This document shows positions 5,411 to 7,649 of a stretch of 7,649 bases of DNA, piece by piece. A model generated the notes under the pieces. The model searched no databases. It was not told the origin of the DNA and saw only the letters and a list, made by a program, of their open reading frames with translations. This stretch comes from an uncultured Peptococcaceae bacterium (GTDB taxonomy: Bacteria > Bacillota > Peptococcia > Peptococcales > Peptococcaceae), in the NCBI GenBank assembly GCA_902492275.1, contig CABUKW010000141.1:1-7649 (forward strand). The letters are read 5' to 3'. A program made the position numbers and the translations under genes. How positions within the stretch are numbered: position 1 is the stretch's first letter; the number at the start of each line of letters is the position of its first letter.

Positions 5411-6883
5411 ATGTCTGAAAAAGCTTCAGGAAACCAAAAAAATATAAGTTGGTATATGCATAGTGTGATTGTTTTTTTATTTGTATTTGGCTTTGGACAG
5501 TTACCCGCGCTTGAACCACTTACGCCGGTCGGGATGCAGCTGGTAGGAATTTTTATTGGTGTTATTTGGGGTTGGAGTACAGTTGGTATGATTTGGCCCA
5601 GTCTATTAGGGCTTATTGCATTAAGTTTCACAGAATTGACATCGATGACGCAGTTGCTTGCAATTGGATTTGGTACAGATGTATTTCCATTTATGATTCT
5701 GATGTTCACAGTTATGAAATTGATAGAAGGAAATGGTGTGGCAAGCTGGATTGCCAATAAGGTTTTGAGTGTCAGATTTCTGAAAGGAAAACCATGGCTG
5801 TTTATTTTTATGATACTCTTATGTACGTATATTGTTTCCGGCTTTGCAGGTGGTCCATTTTTGGCTGCTATGATGTTTTGGTCTATTTTTTATGGTGTCT
5901 TTCAAGCGACAGGTTACAAGCCTTATGATAAATTTTCTACATTGATGATTATTGGGACGATGTTTGCCGCTTGTTTGGCGTTGGTTATTATGCCGTTTAA
6001 AGGAAATGCGATTGTACTTGTACAGACCTTTAATACCTTAACAGGGATGGAAATTGATTTTTTGAAATATGAGTGTCTGGTGATACCAACCAGTATTTTA
6101 GTAATTTTGACTTATGTATTAATCTGCAGATTTGTATTCAGAGTTGATGTGAGCGCGTTGAAAAACTTCGATATCAATAATGGGACATTTTTTGACAAAA
6201 ATAGTTTGACTTTAAATAAAAAACAAAAAATATCCTTGGTAATGCTGTTAGCTGTTTTGGCGATTATGATGGCGCCAAGTATTCTGCCAAGTAGTTGGAT
6301 GATTACACAAATTTTAGTGGGACTCGGTATGACTGGCCGTTTTGCAGTGATTGCGATTATCGTCTGTATTATTCGGGTGGACGGGGAGCCATTACTGGAT
6401 TTTGGCAAGATAGCTTCTAATGCAGTTATGTGGGATGCTATGTTTTTAGCAGCATTTATCATCCCGATGTCTTCATTGCTGACTGCAGATGCCACGGGTG
6501 TAAAGCCGTTTTTAGTAACGGTGTTAAGCCCCATTTTAGCAGGGCATTCTCTGTTAGTCTTTACGGCGCTGTTGCTCATACTTGCGGCTGTTTTGACAAA
6601 TATAGCGAATAATGGTGTTATTGCGATTATTTTAATGTCCGTTGTGGTTAGTTTTACAGAGCAGATGGGGATTGACCCAACTGGCGTGTGTATATTGTTG
6701 ATGTTATGTGTACAAATGGCCTTAGTAACGCCGGCAGCTTCGCCCTTTGCAGCGATCCTTTTTGGCAATAAAGATTGGATAAAACCAAAAGATATTTATT
6801 TCTATGGGACAATTTCTATTTTCATATGTACGATTGTTATGATAATCGTAGGGTACTTCTTAGTAACAATTTTATTTTATTGA
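5411..6883 (+). CDS. SLC13/DASS-like anion transporter (IT superfamily permease)
   Basis: The product is a 490-residue integral membrane protein with about 11-12 hydrophobic segments, the first at about residues 14-30 and the last at about 464-488. A polar cytoplasmic-looking loop lies near 245-272. The LTPVGMQLVGIFIGVIWGW stretch (about 37-55) and the later ILFGNKDWIKP block match SLC13/DASS carriers of the ion transporter superfamily, which move dicarboxylates, sulfate or related anions, often with sodium. The two re-entrant loop motifs seem represented by SGFAGGPF (about 143-150) and TNIANNGV (about 396-403), not the classical SNT of DASS, so substrate may differ. I start at ATG 5411, with AGGGGGAG at 5397-5404 6 bases ahead; a GTG lies directly before it. 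It is the second gene of the hydrolase operon and probably imports the hydrolase substrate. Transport of the product outward is the alternative. Confidence 0.85.
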   Translation: MSEKASGNQKNISWYMHSVIVFLFVFGFGQLPALEPLTPVGMQLVGIFIGVIWGWSTVGMIWPSLLGLIALSFTELTSMTQLLAIGFGTDVFPFMILMFTVMKLIEGNGVASWIANKVLSVRFLKGKPWLFIFMILLCTYIVSGFAGGPFLAAMMFWSIFYGVFQATGYKPYDKFSTLMIIGTMFAACLALVIMPFKGNAIVLVQTFNTLTGMEIDFLKYECLVIPTSILVILTYVLICRFVFRVDVSALKNFDINNGTFFDKNSLTLNKKQKISLVMLLAVLAIMMAPSILPSSWMITQILVGLGMTGRFAVIAIIVCIIRVDGEPLLDFGKIASNAVMWDAMFLAAFIIPMSSLLTADATGVKPFLVTVLSPILAGHSLLVFTALLLILAAVLTNIANNGVIAIILMSVVVSFTEQMGIDPTGVCILLMLCVQMALVTPAASPFAAILFGNKDWIKPKDIYFYGTISIFICTIVMIIVGYFLVTILFY

Positions 6884-6954
6884 ATTCCGTTTTTTAATGA
6901 ACACTTGCCATGTAACAAAGTTTGAGTGCAGGGTATGGCATAGTTTTGCAAGAT

Positions 6955-7005
6955 AAAAAATCCAGAGAACGAATAGAATCCATCTATTCTTCTCTGGATT
7001 TTTTT
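6955..7005. terminator. Bidirectional terminator between convergent genes
   Basis: Bases 6955-6976 pair with 6984-7004 around the 7-base loop AATCCAT, with a single bulged C at 6970. The stem is flanked by six A on the left and seven T on the right (6999-7005), so it ends in a U-tract in either direction. It serves the transporter operon ending at 6883 and the DUF1847 gene whose stop is at 7012. Confidence 0.9.
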
Positions 7006-7011
7006 ATGAGT

Positions 7012-7649
7012 TTATTTTTCTTCTTTATCAGCCAGCAGGTTTTTATAGTAGGAGTTGATGTTGTACAGCACGGCGCATGGGTTATGGCCGGTAACGCGGT
7101 CTTTCGCCACCAGCGTGGTCACCAGCGCGTCGGAATATTTGTAAAACAGGCTGTCATGACCTACGCAAAGGCCGATAGCGATGTTTAAGTCTGTCTGCTC
7201 CTGATTGAGCATTTTGGCCTGTAAAATAGGATTGCACATGGTTTTGCCGCTGTTTTCGCATTTGGCTTCGATGCCAATCTGTGTTTTGGGCACAGCGCCG
7301 GCTTTACAGCAGATACCGAACACTTCGAAACCGTTTTTGCGCAAAATTTTGGTAAAGACTTTGGCTTCTTCTAATAAACCCAAGCAGGTGGCAATGCCGA
7401 TTTTTTTGGCGCCGATACGTTTGGCAAATTCGACGGTTTCTTCTACGCGGGTCATTTTGCCGTAAAATTCGGATTCGACGTTGGCGGCGTTGACCATAAT
7501 GCGGTTGTTTTCTTCTTCGCTATAACAATCCAGCGCTTCTTGCAGCAAATCGGGATTCATGTTTTTGGTCAGGCAGAAAGCGGGATATTTTTCTGCGTCG
7601 CCTTTTTTACAGGCTTTGGCCGCACAGTCAATACAAGATAAGGTTTGTG
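7012..7649 (-). CDS. DUF1847 cysteine-rich protein, N-terminus outside window
   Basis: The frame runs open to the window edge, so the methionine at 7560 is internal and the start is missing. The upstream part adds a cysteine cluster, CIDC-x4-C-x11-C, that looks like a zinc or iron-sulfur ligand set and belongs to the family's N-terminus. The rest matches DUF1847 (PF08901), a family of roughly 220 residues. It shows GIATCLGLLEEA, GICCKAG, a CENSGKTMCNP segment, GLCVGHDSLF and GHNPCAVLYN, with many conserved cysteines. The function of this family is not established; metal or redox chemistry is suggested by the cysteines only. Visible length is about 211 residues, so little is lost. It converges on the transporter operon and looks unrelated to it. 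Its G+C content appears higher than that of the operon. Confidence 0.88.
   Translation of the reverse strand, partial: QTLSCIDCAAKACKKGDAEKYPAFCLTKNMNPDLLQEALDCYSEEENNRIMVNAANVESEFYGKMTRVEETVEFAKRIGAKKIGIATCLGLLEEAKVFTKILRKNGFEVFGICCKAGAVPKTQIGIEAKCENSGKTMCNPILQAKMLNQEQTDLNIAIGLCVGHDSLFYKYSDALVTTLVAKDRVTGHNPCAVLYNINSYYKNLLADKEEK

Noticed and set aside
6112..6768. 218-codon minus-strand frame inside the transporter gene
   Set aside because: It lies antisense to the membrane segments of the transporter, where opposite-strand open frames arise easily, and its product resembles no protein.
6906..6940. Inverted TGCCAT...ATGGCA pair after the transporter stop
   Set aside because: The 6-base arms are 23 bases apart, with no T-tract and no clear role; chance is likely.
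1..7649. CRISPR arrays, tRNA, rRNA and known riboswitches
   Set aside because: No regularly spaced repeats, cloverleaf signatures or recognisable riboswitch cores were seen on either strand.

Overview
The window looks like a piece of a low-GC Bacillota (Firmicutes) chromosome. The evidence is AT-rich intergenic DNA, strong AGGAGG-type ribosome binding sites 6-8 bases ahead of most starts, and T-tailed hairpin terminators. The mix of genes would suit an anaerobic gut Clostridia or Negativicutes species, but that placement is inference and no marker gene settles it.

Left edge (1-500): the right end of an IS3-family insertion sequence, made of the transposase C-terminus, a non-coding tail and the terminal inverted repeat. 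It abuts a minus-strand AAA-type ATPase gene that keeps its promoter, ribosome binding site, start and Walker A motif but loses everything after about residue 60. The insertion sequence appears to have cut this gene. Bases 500-900 hold the ATPase promoter, a probably spurious 65-codon ORF and a candidate promoter for the next gene.

Region 903-2047: one plus-strand gene for a soluble protein of about 322 residues that I do not recognise. It is followed by a possible 29-residue micro-ORF and a very long hairpin terminator.

Core module (2097-6883): a minus-strand LysR-type regulator is divergent from a two-gene plus-strand operon. The operon encodes a 662-residue alkaline-phosphatase-superfamily (type I phosphodiesterase/nucleotide pyrophosphatase-like) metallohydrolase and a 490-residue SLC13/DASS-like anion transporter. 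The shared 310-base AT-rich intergenic region carries several inverted repeats suited to operators. A perfect 17-bp hairpin with a TTCG loop sits between hydrolase and transporter and lacks a T-tract. The simplest model is a substrate-responsive regulator controlling uptake of an organic anion (phospho-, phosphono- or sulfo-compound) and its cytoplasmic hydrolysis. The hydrolase has no signal peptide, which fits import before hydrolysis. The substrate cannot be read from the sequence.

Right edge (6955-7649): a bidirectional terminator separates the operon from a convergent minus-strand gene for a cysteine-rich DUF1847 protein. Its N-terminus runs out of the window, and its base composition looks richer in G+C than the operon.
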